A stretch of DNA of 59,272 nucleotides from an uncultured Acidobacteriaceae bacterium (GTDB lineage Bacteria; Acidobacteriota; Terriglobia; Terriglobales; Acidobacteriaceae). The translations under genes and the position numbers were made by a program. The notes under the pieces were generated by a model, which saw only the letters and a list, made by a program, of their open reading frames with translations, was not told where the DNA came from and made no database searches. The stretch covers positions 1 to 59,272 of the forward strand of contig CAIWFH010000194.1 of the NCBI GenBank assembly GCA_903911925.1. Direction: 5' to 3'. Shown one piece after another: positions 41,580 to 49,268 of the stretch (positions within the stretch are counted from its first letter, which is position 1; every line of letters starts with the position of its first letter).

Positions 41580-42437
41580 TTACTTTTGTTCTGGTACAGC
41601 TTTCGCGTCCTTCACTTGTTGGGTCTCCACGCGGAAGCGTTTGTAATCGTAATCGCGTTCGGCAAAGTGTTCGCGGTAGCTTCTTACCATCAGCAGCCGG
41701 GCTTGGACGTTTCCCTCGCCGCCGGTAGGAAGCCAGATTTCGCCGTTCACCAGGGCCTGGTCAAAGTGGAAACTGGACCCCTTCTCGATTGAGGCAAGAA
41801 TCCCCCCGGCCAGCTTGAAATTGTCGTTGAAGGTCACTTCCATGTGCGCCACCTGGCGGTCGGCCTCGTCTACCCACATGGTGCCTTGCAGCTTTTTTGA
41901 GATATCCTCGGCCAGCCCGTGGGTTTTGGCGTCTTTGCGTCCTACAAAATCGAAGACAATCGCCGGCCGGCCGCGGTAGTTCTCGCGCCTCGAATTCCGC
42001 ACTTCCATGATTTCCAGCACCCGGCTCACGCTGATGCCCTGCCCTTCGAGCGGCTGGTCGGGTGGAATCCTCTCTGCCTTTTCCACCAATTTGGTGACTC
42101 GCTCGGTCTCCTTCTGTTGGTCGTGGTCGCTCAGCGCCTTGCCGTCCTTTTTCACCAGCCGCTCGATCACGTGGCCGTTGACGAAGAAAGCCTCAAGTTC
42201 CTGCGTCTCGGTCTTCTTCACCTGGCCCGCGGCGTCCATGTCCTGGACGGTCCGCATGGAACTGTAGGTATAAGTCTCCCGCAACTTCTCAAGCTGCTTC
42301 TGGTGCTCGGTCACCTCGTGAATCAGTTGCCGGATCTCCGGAATGGGAGCGGCAGCCCCCTGCCCGGCCGGCGCCAACGGGCACAACAGCAGAGGCAGCG
42401 CAAAAGCAGCCAGCCAAAAGAATCTGAAGTCACGCAT
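41580..42437 (-). CDS. Secreted protein of unknown function (outer-membrane lipoprotein-sorting-like fold possible)
   Basis: About 285 aa. The signal peptide MRDFRFFWLAAFALPLLLC is cut near the Ala/Gly-rich AGQGAAA. The mature part starts with a helical stretch (EIRQLIHEVTEHQKQLEKLR) and then alternates strands: MRTVQDMDAAGQVKKTETQE, EAFFVNGHVIERLV, RPAIVFDFVGRKD, GTMWVDEADRQVAHMEVTF and NGEIWLPTGGEGNVQARLLM. This pattern recalls LolA/MucB-like half-barrels, but the assignment is weak. ATG at 42437 is chosen because GAGG lies 11 bases upstream and it begins the signal peptide. Confidence 0.7.
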   Translation of the reverse strand: MRDFRFFWLAAFALPLLLCPLAPAGQGAAAPIPEIRQLIHEVTEHQKQLEKLRETYTYSSMRTVQDMDAAGQVKKTETQELEAFFVNGHVIERLVKKDGKALSDHDQQKETERVTKLVEKAERIPPDQPLEGQGISVSRVLEIMEVRNSRRENYRGRPAIVFDFVGRKDAKTHGLAEDISKKLQGTMWVDEADRQVAHMEVTFNDNFKLAGGILASIEKGSSFHFDQALVNGEIWLPTGGEGNVQARLLMVRSYREHFAERDYDYKRFRVETQQVKDAKAVPEQK

Positions 42438-42496
42438 ACGTGCAAGTTCCTCTAAAAGCACTGAGCCTGAATGAAGGTTATCCCAACTGATTGTTT

Positions 42497-42523
42497 GACC
42501 TTTCGAGCATAGAAAGGTCTTTT
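42497..42523 (+). terminator. Intrinsic-terminator-like hairpin upstream of the PF04020 gene
   Basis: GACCTTTC (42497-42504) pairs with GAAAGGTC (42512-42519), followed by TTTT. It reads rightward but lies between two divergent genes, so it would act in the leader of the gene at 42649 if transcription starts before it, or block antisense readthrough. Confidence 0.45.
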
Positions 42524-42648
42524 CACCTTGGCAACCTTGATGCCGGTCTTCATTTCAATTGACCATGCTATAACCCAAGCCCGATACTCGCATTGAACCT
42601 GAATGACAGAACAAGCTTAACCCCGCCCCCTACAAGGAGAACCGATCA

Positions 42649-42993
42649 ATGCTTGGATTGCTTTTTCAATGGCTGCTTTACGCCATAGCCCTGATGGTTG
42701 TTTCCAGAATCGTGTCCGGATTTAACGTGGCTGGACTCGGGCCCGCATTGATAGCTTCTTTAGTCATCGGCCTGCTGAACGCTACGCTCGGCTTCTTCCT
42801 CAAGGTCGTCACCTTCCCGCTCAGCATTCTCACGCTGGGGCTGTTCCTGCTGGTGATCAATGGGCTGATGATCCTGGTGGCATCGAGTGTAGTGCCAGGA
42901 TTCAGAGTGGTCGGCTTCGTGCCGGCATTCTGGGGCGCGGTGGTGCTGGCGCTGCTGGGGATGATCATCCGGTCGCTCACCAAGAGCGCCTGA
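42649..42993 (+). CDS. PF04020-family (phage holin 4-2/YvlD-like) membrane protein
   Basis: A 114-aa inner membrane protein with four hydrophobic segments: FQWLLYAIALMVVSRIVSGF, LGPALIASLVIGLLNATLGF, LSILTLGLFLLVINGLMILV and FVPAFWGAVVLALLGMIIRS. The pattern, with GxxPALxAxLxxGLxNATLG and PxxxLTLGLFxLVINxLM, is that of the PF04020 family. The function is not settled; most members are ordinary chromosomal proteins and not holins. AAGGAG ten bases before the ATG fixes the start. Confidence 0.88.
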   Translation: MLGLLFQWLLYAIALMVVSRIVSGFNVAGLGPALIASLVIGLLNATLGFFLKVVTFPLSILTLGLFLLVINGLMILVASSVVPGFRVVGFVPAFWGAVVLALLGMIIRSLTKSA

Positions 42994-43013
42994 TTTTCTG
43001 AATCGAAGATTGG

Positions 43014-43547
43014 CTACTTGGCAGCGGGTGCCGCTGGCAGAGCCGCAGCCTTGCCAGCCGCCGCTTTCTTGGCAGTTCCGGTCGGCTTTTGGCCTGGCTT
43101 TCTTTGAGCTTTCACCGCACCACTCGCGGCTTGTGTAACTACCACCGGCGCGGGCGCCACCGGCCCATTCAGCGTCTGCGGCGTGCGCATGGCCCCGGCG
43201 CTTGAAAATCCAGACGCCGGCGAAGCAACGCGGATGGGCACCACTCTGCTGCCAGACTGCATGCCCGGCTGCACGCGCGAGTAAACGCCCCAACCGCCGC
43301 CCACCACCACAAACACTATCGCTGCGGCAGCGGCAGCGCGCATCCATCCGTGGTCCGGACGTAGCGCAACAGGCCAGGCCAAAATCCGCGCGGTCTGCGG
43401 AGTTGCAGCGAGCGAGGCTTGTATGCGATCTTCAAGCCCTTCGGGTGCGGGCACTGTGGCGATCAATCTCAAAGTAGCTTCTACGGTTCCGGGACCATAT
43501 GCGGAGACGGAATCAGGGGTAAACGGATTCCTGGGGGAGGGATTCAT
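43014..43547 (-). CDS. Putative membrane partner (anti-sigma-like) of the ECF sigma factor
   Basis: A 177-aa protein coupled to the sigma factor gene upstream (its ATG overlaps the sigma stop). Residues about 35-65 are a short soluble part (APEGLEDRIQASLAATPQT), 70-90 a single membrane helix (AAAAAAIVFVVVGGGWGVY), and the rest a low-complexity Pro/Ala/Lys-rich tail. The usual zinc-binding anti-sigma motif HxxxCxxC is absent, so an anti-sigma role rests only on position and topology. Confidence 0.7.
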   Translation of the reverse strand: MNPSPRNPFTPDSVSAYGPGTVEATLRLIATVPAPEGLEDRIQASLAATPQTARILAWPVALRPDHGWMRAAAAAAIVFVVVGGGWGVYSRVQPGMQSGSRVVPIRVASPASGFSSAGAMRTPQTLNGPVAPAPVVVTQAASGAVKAQRKPGQKPTGTAKKAAAGKAAALPAAPAAK

Positions 43548-44140
43548 CTGAGACTCCTCGAATGGTTGAGCAACTCGGCCATCCGGTTGCGCGCGCGAAA
43601 AAGCCTTGAACGGACGCTGGACTCGGTAACACCCAGCACTTCGGCAATTTCAACGCTGCTGAGCTCTTCAAAAGCTGAGAGCATCAGCACCTGGCGTTCC
43701 TTGGCGGGCAGTTGGTCAACGCAGGCCAGCACGCGAGAGTGGTGCTGCGCGGCGGCGGTAATTTCTTCGGCTGAAAGTCCTTTGGCGGGCAGTACGCGGG
43801 CCAGTTCGGCCACGTCGTCCGTCTCCGGCCTGGTTTTGGAGCGGCGCTTGCGGTCCAAAACAATGTTCCACACAATCCGGATGAGCCAGACGCGGTTATC
43901 TCGCACCTCGCCCAGCGTATCGCGGTGGCGCAGCACGCGCAGAAACGTCTCCTGCACGGCGTCTTCAGCATCAGCGGGATTGCGCAGAACGGAGAACGCA
44001 ACCCGGTAAAGGGTTGCCGCGTACTGGCTCACCAGGGCTGCCAGCGCTTCTTCTTCTTCGGCGCGTTGGCGGACTTGGTCTTGCACAGAGCTCCGTGGAA
44101 TCTCCATCCAACCTGCGAGTATGGCCTGGCTGGTGCTCAT
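43544..44140 (-). CDS. ECF-type RNA polymerase sigma factor
   Basis: A 198-aa sigma-70 family protein. Region 2 is LVSQYAATLYRVAFSVLRNP then ADAEDAVQETFLRVLRH and NRVWLIRIVWNIVLDRKRRS. Region 4 is LPAKERQVLMLSAFEELSSV then EIAEVLGVTESSVRSRLFRA and RNRMAELL. A linker of about 35 residues joins them; there is no region 1 or 3. It should direct RNA polymerase to a small regulon. Its stop overlaps the start of the membrane protein gene downstream (ATGA), the usual arrangement for a sigma/anti-sigma pair. Confidence 0.92.
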   Translation of the reverse strand: MSTSQAILAGWMEIPRSSVQDQVRQRAEEEEALAALVSQYAATLYRVAFSVLRNPADAEDAVQETFLRVLRHRDTLGEVRDNRVWLIRIVWNIVLDRKRRSKTRPETDDVAELARVLPAKGLSAEEITAAAQHHSRVLACVDQLPAKERQVLMLSAFEELSSVEIAEVLGVTESSVRSRLFRARNRMAELLNHSRSLR

Positions 44141-44265
44141 ACATCACCAGACGCAGGCGGGAAGAAAAATGCTCAGAAACTGGCGCCCTGACTGTGAGAA
44201 AAGCGGCGCCAAAGAAAACTCGCGAAGCCGCCGGCTCCGCGAGTCGGTTCAACTCGTTTGAATCC

Positions 44266-44973
44266 TTACTGCTTGGCGCCGAGCCTTTGGGCCGCAATCG
44301 ATCCGGCAGCCCCGTCCTTGTCGGCATCTTTTACCTTGGCCCACAGCGCGCGCGCCTGGTCCTGCTTGCCCTGCGCCGCATACAAATCTGCCAGGTCGAG
44401 CTGCGCCACGCCTGCCGACACCGTCTCAGACGGCTTGGCGGCCAAGGCGGCATAAATCTCAATGGCCTGGCTGTCGCGGCTGGTTTGATGATAGAGATTG
44501 GCAAGAGCAAGCTTGGCCAGGTTCGCGATATCCCGGTTCCAACTTGACCCGGCAGCCTTTAGCTCTGTTTCGGCGCTGGCGGTTTGCCCCAGTTCCTGGT
44601 AGGTGACCCCGGCAAAGTAGTGGGCCTTGCCGCCCTCGGGCAGCCAGCCAAAATCCTTCGCAACCGCAACAAACTTCTCGTTGGCGGCCTTCGAGCGCTC
44701 ATTCGCGGTCGGGTAGACCCCGTTCTCAGGCGGCGCGCCGGGCTGTGCCAGTGGCGCGATATAGATGTCCATGGCTGCGCCCAGTGCCAGATCGGCTGCG
44801 GTAGTGCGAATATTCCAATAAGCCAGCCCGCCGCCAAACACGACCACAATCGCGACAGCAGTGATAACCCAACTTAAAACGCCTGAACGGTGCCCGCTCA
44901 GCCAGCTGAAACTGCTCACTGTGGCCTGGGCGAATTTGTCCCCCTTGAGGGCATGACGGGTTTGAGTATCCAC
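44266..44973 (-). CDS. Membrane-anchored TPR protein (YfgM/PF09976-like)
   Basis: A 235-aa protein with one membrane helix near residues 33-53 (VLSWVITAVAIVVVFGGGLAYW) after a short cytoplasmic N-terminus, and a periplasmic helical part. TPR-like units include AHYFAGVTYQELGQTASAET, NLAKLALANLYHQTSRDSQA and VAQLDLADLYAAQGKQDQAR. The topology and repeats resemble YfgM-type proteins that sit near the Sec translocon. It ends 126 bases before the sigma factor start; both are leftward, but a shared transcript is uncertain. Confidence 0.75.
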   Translation of the reverse strand: MDTQTRHALKGDKFAQATVSSFSWLSGHRSGVLSWVITAVAIVVVFGGGLAYWNIRTTAADLALGAAMDIYIAPLAQPGAPPENGVYPTANERSKAANEKFVAVAKDFGWLPEGGKAHYFAGVTYQELGQTASAETELKAAGSSWNRDIANLAKLALANLYHQTSRDSQAIEIYAALAAKPSETVSAGVAQLDLADLYAAQGKQDQARALWAKVKDADKDGAAGSIAAQRLGAKQ

Positions 44974-45123
44974 GGGGTGTTTTTTCCTTCGTTCGGTAGA
45001 CTTTGGAGGCGCGGCCGTACGGTTGGAGGCACTGCGACTGCAACCCTCCTAGTCTATCAGCGCGCAGAGAGCAGCGTCCACCGGGCTACCCTTTCGAACA
45101 AAACGACTGCGTTCCCAACCACC

Positions 45124-45173
45124 CCGGGTGCCCCGCCCTCGCCGCGTCTTTGTTTTTGCGGCTAGGGCGGGAT
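45124..45173 (+). repeat. GTGCCCC-box hairpin repeat, copy D
   Basis: After CGGGTGCCCC, CCCGCCCTCGCCGC (45132-45145) pairs with GCGGCTAGGGCGGG (45158-45171), 14 bp with one mismatch, around a T-rich loop. This is the only copy between two divergent genes (starts at 44973 and 45224), so it cannot simply be a 3'-end terminator. Confidence 0.6.
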
Positions 45174-45223
45174 AAGGCAACGCTCCACTTGCCCTTCCGC
45201 CCCCGGAACGATACGCTATCTGC

Positions 45224-45601
45224 ATGTACGATGATTTCCACGTAACCGACCGCTGGAGCGGAGAAGACCTGCACTGCCGCTGGAAGGGCAATATTGTCGC
45301 TATTGCCACCCGCCATGCCGACGCCGTCGATGTTCGATACGACGTGAACGGCCGCCCCATGTGGATCGCCATGCCCCTGAATGCATGGGAAGCCCAGAAG
45401 ACCCGTTCCGGCAAGGTCATCACCGACCAGCTCACCGCCCAGATCGCCGGCCGCTACCTCAAACAGATTGTTGAAGAGGGCTACGACTCCCGCCGCGAAA
45501 TCTACACCATGACCGTCCCCGAGGTCCTTGAACATCTTGACGCCGTGGTAGCGGAAGCCAAAGAACTCGGCCAACTCCCCACCGTCCCCGTCACCGGGTA
45601 G
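45224..45601 (+). CDS. Conserved-looking cytoplasmic protein of unknown function
   Basis: A 125-aa acidic protein (YDDFHVTDRWSGEDLHCRWK, then YDVNGRPMWIAMPLNAW and LTAQIAGRYLKQIVEEGYDS). No signal peptide, membrane segment or metal motif. I do not recognise a family. It begins 53 bases after hairpin copy D and is followed at 54 bases by the peroxiredoxin gene, then a DsbA-like gene nine bases later, so a three-gene redox operon is likely. Confidence 0.75.
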   Translation: MYDDFHVTDRWSGEDLHCRWKGNIVAIATRHADAVDVRYDVNGRPMWIAMPLNAWEAQKTRSGKVITDQLTAQIAGRYLKQIVEEGYDSRREIYTMTVPEVLEHLDAVVAEAKELGQLPTVPVTG

Positions 45602-45655
45602 AGCCAAGGCTCATCTTTTTGCAGTTTTCCGGCATCTCACCACAGAGGTGATCCG

Positions 45656-46123
45656 ATGCCCAGCATCCTGCCTGCCGGAAAAGCGGCTCCCGAATTCAGG
45701 CTTAATGTCACTCCCGACCAGAAGCTCTCGTTAAGCGAACTGCGCGGAAAGCCGGTCATCCTGGCCTTTTACCCGGCCGACTGGAGCCCTGTCTGCGGAG
45801 ACCAGATGGCGCTCTACAACGAGGTCCTGTCCGAATTCCAAAAGCACGGCGCGGAGCTGATCGGCATCTCTGTCGATGGCGTCTGGTGTCACGAGGCCTT
45901 CGCCAAAGACCGGCGTCTGCACTTTCCCCTGGCGGCTGACTTCGAGCCGAAAGGTGCGGTTGCCAAAGCGTACGGAGCGTATCGGCCGGGGGAGGGCGTC
46001 AGCGAGCGGGCGCTTTTTGTGATTGACCGGAACGGAACGATTGTCTGGAGCTACCTCTCGCCTGTCGCAATCAACCCCGGAGCCGACGGCATTTTGCAGG
46101 CTCTTGAAAACTTGGCCAAATAG
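45656..46123 (+). CDS. Peroxiredoxin (AhpC/TSA, AhpE/BCP-like)
   Basis: A 155-aa thioredoxin-fold peroxidase that reduces H2O2 or organic peroxides. The active-site pattern PxxxSxxC is present in FYPADWSPVCGDQM, peroxidatic Cys near residue 47. A second Cys occurs in GVWCHEAF near 82 and could resolve the sulfenic acid, though its position is not that of a typical 2-Cys enzyme. GAGGTG lies five bases before the ATG. The DsbA-like gene starts nine bases after the stop, and may supply or take electrons. Confidence 0.88.
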   Translation: MPSILPAGKAAPEFRLNVTPDQKLSLSELRGKPVILAFYPADWSPVCGDQMALYNEVLSEFQKHGAELIGISVDGVWCHEAFAKDRRLHFPLAADFEPKGAVAKAYGAYRPGEGVSERALFVIDRNGTIVWSYLSPVAINPGADGILQALENLAK

Positions 46124-46132
46124 GAGACGCTT

Positions 46133-46678
46133 ATGAGCGCCCTTTCAATTCCCGTCAGCGCCGAAGATCACATCCAGGGAAACCCCACTGCGGAATGCAC
46201 CCTGGTCGAGTATGGAGACTATCAGTGCCCGTTCTGTGGCCAAGCCTATCCCATCGTCAAGAAACTCCAGAAACGTCTCGGAAAACGCCTCTCCTTCGTC
46301 TTCCGGAACTTTCCGCTCACTCAACTGCATCCCTGGGCAGAGCCCGCCGCTGAGGTCGCGGAGTTTGCAGCAGCCAACGGCAAATTCTGGCAGATGCACG
46401 ATTTGCTCTTCGAGAATCAGGCGCACTTCAGCAACGCGCTCTTCGTTGAGCTTTCAGAAGACCTCGACCTGCTTCCATCGCAATTGCAAACTGCCGTGAG
46501 CGAGGGAACCTATCGCCCCCGCGTGCGCGCCGATTTTTCCGGAGGCGTCCGCAGCGGCGTCAACGGAACTCCCACGTTTTTCATCAACGGTCATCGCCAC
46601 GACGGCTCGTTCGATCTCGATTCACTCAGCGAAGCGATTGACCAGATCCTCAGCCAGCGCACCCACGCAAAACGCTGA
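46133..46678 (+). CDS. DsbA-family thiol-disulfide oxidoreductase
   Basis: A 181-aa thioredoxin-fold protein with a helical insert. Active site CPFC at residues about 32-35 in YGDYQCPFCGQAYP; cis-Pro loop GVNGTPTFFINGHRHDGSFD. FVFRNFPLTQLHPWAEPAAE is typical of the Frx/DsbA-like group. There is no signal peptide, so it should act in the cytoplasm, unlike classic DsbA; that fits a role as electron partner of the peroxiredoxin encoded just upstream. AGGAG lies eight bases before the ATG. Confidence 0.88.
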   Translation: MSALSIPVSAEDHIQGNPTAECTLVEYGDYQCPFCGQAYPIVKKLQKRLGKRLSFVFRNFPLTQLHPWAEPAAEVAEFAAANGKFWQMHDLLFENQAHFSNALFVELSEDLDLLPSQLQTAVSEGTYRPRVRADFSGGVRSGVNGTPTFFINGHRHDGSFDLDSLSEAIDQILSQRTHAKR

Positions 46679-46701
46679 GAACAAGATTCGTAAAGGGTAA
46701 C

Positions 46702-46750
46702 GCCGACTTCCCGGTCGGCTGTCCTGAGGGCCTCCCGGCCCTCGGTTTTT
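46702..46750 (+). terminator. Double hairpin ending in a T tract after the redox operon
   Basis: GCCGAC/GTCGGC (46702-46718) is followed by CTGAGGGCC/GGCCCTCGG (46724-46745) and TTTTT. The second is a textbook intrinsic terminator for the DsbA-like gene. Confidence 0.85.
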
Positions 46751-46800
46751 GCGTCCGCTAGAGATGCGGGCAAGAATCCAGTGCCGTCCCCCCATCACGA

Positions 46801-46829
46801 TTGACAGGCCGCCCGCTGGTTGATAGCTT
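46801..46829 (+). promoter_or_regulatory. Sigma70-type promoter of the GH94-like gene
   Basis: TTGACA (46801-46806), a 17-bp spacer, then TAGCTT (46824-46829), about 80 bases upstream of the start codon. Confidence 0.6.
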
Positions 46830-46910
46830 TGCCGGTGCAAAGCATGCAGCAATCCATCGGTCTCATACCGAATCATCCAAGACCGTGCGCACCAGTTCGG
46901 AGCCGCTATC

Positions 46911-49151
46911 ATGAAAAATTCCAGCAAGAACCCTGAAGGAATCTCAAGACGTTCCCTGCTTGCCTCCATGGGCATCGGCGGTCTTTCGTTCGCCATTGCC
47001 GCGCCCGCCGCACTCGCAGAGCCGGCTGCTGCGAACACGCCGGCCGAGCCCGCCGAATTCGGCTTCTCTCATTACGGCAAGTGGACAAAAGACGATGCCG
47101 GCCTGCCCTGCTTTGACGCCAACCTCGACCGCAAGCCCGCGCCCAACTCAATTTTCTGTCACCTCATGAGCAGCGGCACGGTGGGCGCGCTGGCCGACCA
47201 GTGGGGCAACATCAAGCTCATCTCCAGCGAGGACGGCCCGGTCTGCGTTACGCCCGCCGCGGCCGGCAGGACGCGCAGCGGCATGTACGCCATGCTTGAG
47301 ACCGGCGGCCAACTCTACAGCTTCATCTACTCTGAACTGCACGGAAGCAAGCGAATCCGTTTCGGCGCCAGCTACGTGGAATATCACGGCGAACTCGTCG
47401 TTGGCAATCAGCGACTCGCCGTCGCGCAGGAAGTCTACTCGCCGCCAGACCGTGACCGTGCATTGCATGGCCAGTTCACTTTTCGCAACACGGGCAAGGA
47501 GCCGGTGAAAGGCACACTGCGCCTGCAGAGCGATATGTTCCTTCGGCCGGGAGGTTCATACAAGGAGTGGGTTTCCACGCTGAAACCAGATTGCGGCGCC
47601 GGGTTTGCAATCTTCCGCGGCGCAGGCCGCGTGCTCGGCGATCTTTACCTCATCGGCGAGACCGGTTGGGCAGGCAGCAGCCGTCTGCATTGCCTCACGC
47701 TCTCAAAGCAGATCAATCTCGCGCCCGGCGAAAGCACAACCGTTCCCATCATGATCGGCTATGGCACTCAGGCAGACGTGCATGAACGGCAAACAAAGCT
47801 CGTCCGCACCACGCCCGCCAGCGCGCACAAGGCATGGGCCGACAGGCTCTCGTCATTCAAGCTTAAGAATCTGGAACCGTGGATGATGGACGAGTGCAAA
47901 TGGTCGCTCGGCCAACTACTCTCATTCGAGTTTTACGATCCCATCCTCGACGAGCACTATCTGCACCTGGGCGGCTACGACTACTTCCCCGACCCGGACG
48001 ATCCGCCCAATCACTTGGCCTACACCGTTCGCGAGGCGCTTGAAAACGCGCTGGTGATTTCGCATTTCGAGCCGCGCCTTGCCAAGAGCACGCTGCGCTG
48101 GATCGCGCAGATGCAGGTGAAAAGCGGCGACATTCCCAAAAACTACAACTACACCGCAAACCGCACAGACATTCGGTACTACGAGACCGACTCCGACACA
48201 GAGATATGGTTCCTCATGGCGCTGGGCGAGTACATCGAAGTCACCGGCGATACGGCGATGCTCGACGACATGCTGCTCTGGTTCCCGGCGACGCTGGGCA
48301 AGACATCCATGTGGGACCACGCCAAGCGCGCCTTCCAGTGGATCACCGAAGGAATCGGCATCGGGCAGCACGGGCTCATTCACATTCTTGACGGCGACTG
48401 GAACGACTACCTGGCAAGCGTTGGCGCACTCGGCAAAGGCGAGAGCGTGATGAACAGCGGTATGGCAGCCCGGGCATTTGACTCGCTGGCCCGCATCGCC
48501 CGCGGCAAGGGCGACAATGAGTTCGCGGCGAAGTCAGAAAAGTGGCGAGACAATCTGCGCGCCGCGGTGAGCAAAGCCTTTGACAAGGAATGGTTCGCGG
48601 GCAGCTACACAGATGACGGCCTGCCGCTGAGCGGCCATAACGACCGGCTCTACCTGAACTCGCAATCGTGGGCAGCGCTTGGCGGCTGCGGTACAAAAGA
48701 CGAGCGCCGCAAGGCTCTTGAATGCGCGTCGCGCGAGTGCGGCACACGCATTGGCATGATGCTGATGAGCAAGGCATACCCGAGCCCCGCGCCGCCCGAT
48801 GTTTCCTGGTGCCCCATCCCTGCGGGCGAAGGCGAGAACGGCGGCATATGGCCGCAGACCATTCACTGGACCGTATGGGCCATGGCACAGGAGGGATTGC
48901 TCGACCTCGCGCTGACTGAGTGGACCAAAGGAACTTTGCAGAACCACTCCAAAGAATTCCCCGATGTTCCGTATGGCATTTTCAACGGGCCGGATTGCTG
49001 GTCATCGAAGCTAGCAGGCAGTCTTGAAGGCTGGTCGCAATTTGAGCTTTTCAACCGGCTAAGACCGTGCCCCATGTGCCCCATGATCTCCTGGCAAGCC
49101 TTCGCCATGCTGAAAATCGCGGAAGCGAAGAGGACGGCAGGGAAAGGTTAG
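46911..49151 (+). CDS. Tat-exported GH94-like glycoside phosphorylase/hydrolase
   Basis: A 746-aa protein. The N-terminus SRRSLLASMGIGGLSFAIAA is a Tat signal cut after ALA. The N-terminal half is a beta-sandwich (GALADQWGNIKLISSEDGPV), the second half an (alpha/alpha)6 barrel as in GH94 cellobiose/chitobiose phosphorylases: HLGGYDYFPDPDDPPNH, HILDGDWNDYLASVGALGKG (the general acid Asp is in GDWND), YLNSQSWAALGG and GENGGIWPQTIHWTVWAMA. The end region reads KLAGSLEGWSQF where GH94 enzymes, as I recall them, have a TGT-type phosphate-binding turn, so phosphorolysis is uncertain. Export is unusual for a phosphorylase. GGAG lies eight bases before the ATG. Probably acts on an extracellular or periplasmic beta-glycan; inference. 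Confidence 0.8.
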   Translation: MKNSSKNPEGISRRSLLASMGIGGLSFAIAAPAALAEPAAANTPAEPAEFGFSHYGKWTKDDAGLPCFDANLDRKPAPNSIFCHLMSSGTVGALADQWGNIKLISSEDGPVCVTPAAAGRTRSGMYAMLETGGQLYSFIYSELHGSKRIRFGASYVEYHGELVVGNQRLAVAQEVYSPPDRDRALHGQFTFRNTGKEPVKGTLRLQSDMFLRPGGSYKEWVSTLKPDCGAGFAIFRGAGRVLGDLYLIGETGWAGSSRLHCLTLSKQINLAPGESTTVPIMIGYGTQADVHERQTKLVRTTPASAHKAWADRLSSFKLKNLEPWMMDECKWSLGQLLSFEFYDPILDEHYLHLGGYDYFPDPDDPPNHLAYTVREALENALVISHFEPRLAKSTLRWIAQMQVKSGDIPKNYNYTANRTDIRYYETDSDTEIWFLMALGEYIEVTGDTAMLDDMLLWFPATLGKTSMWDHAKRAFQWITEGIGIGQHGLIHILDGDWNDYLASVGALGKGESVMNSGMAARAFDSLARIARGKGDNEFAAKSEKWRDNLRAAVSKAFDKEWFAGSYTDDGLPLSGHNDRLYLNSQSWAALGGCGTKDERRKALECASRECGTRIGMMLMSKAYPSPAPPDVSWCPIPAGEGENGGIWPQTIHWTVWAMAQEGLLDLALTEWTKGTLQNHSKEFPDVPYGIFNGPDCWSSKLAGSLEGWSQFELFNRLRPCPMCPMISWQAFAMLKIAEAKRTAGKG

Positions 49152-49190
49152 CCGAAATCGACAATTGCGTATCTCATCACCTGGTTTGGG

Positions 49191-49222
49191 GGATCGCATT
49201 CCTGTTCAACGAATGCGATTCC
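49191..49222. terminator. Hairpin between convergent GH94-like and permease genes
   Basis: ATCGCATTC (49193-49201) pairs with GAATGCGAT (49211-49219), nine-base loop, in the 117-bp gap between two convergent stops. Confidence 0.5.
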
Positions 49223-49268
49223 GCGGTGTTGAGATCTGTTCACTAAGCACTAATCACTAACTCCTGCG

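Noticed and set aside
40677..42993. Lysozyme plus PF04020 'holin' as a prophage lysis module
   Set aside because: They are 1.5 kb apart with unrelated chromosomal-type genes between them, no other phage genes are present, and PF04020 proteins are common non-phage membrane proteins.
48808..48825. GGTGCCCCATCCC inside the GH94-like gene, like the head of the hairpin repeats
   Set aside because: It encodes conserved-looking protein sequence (WCPIPAGEGENG) and no hairpin follows; chance match.
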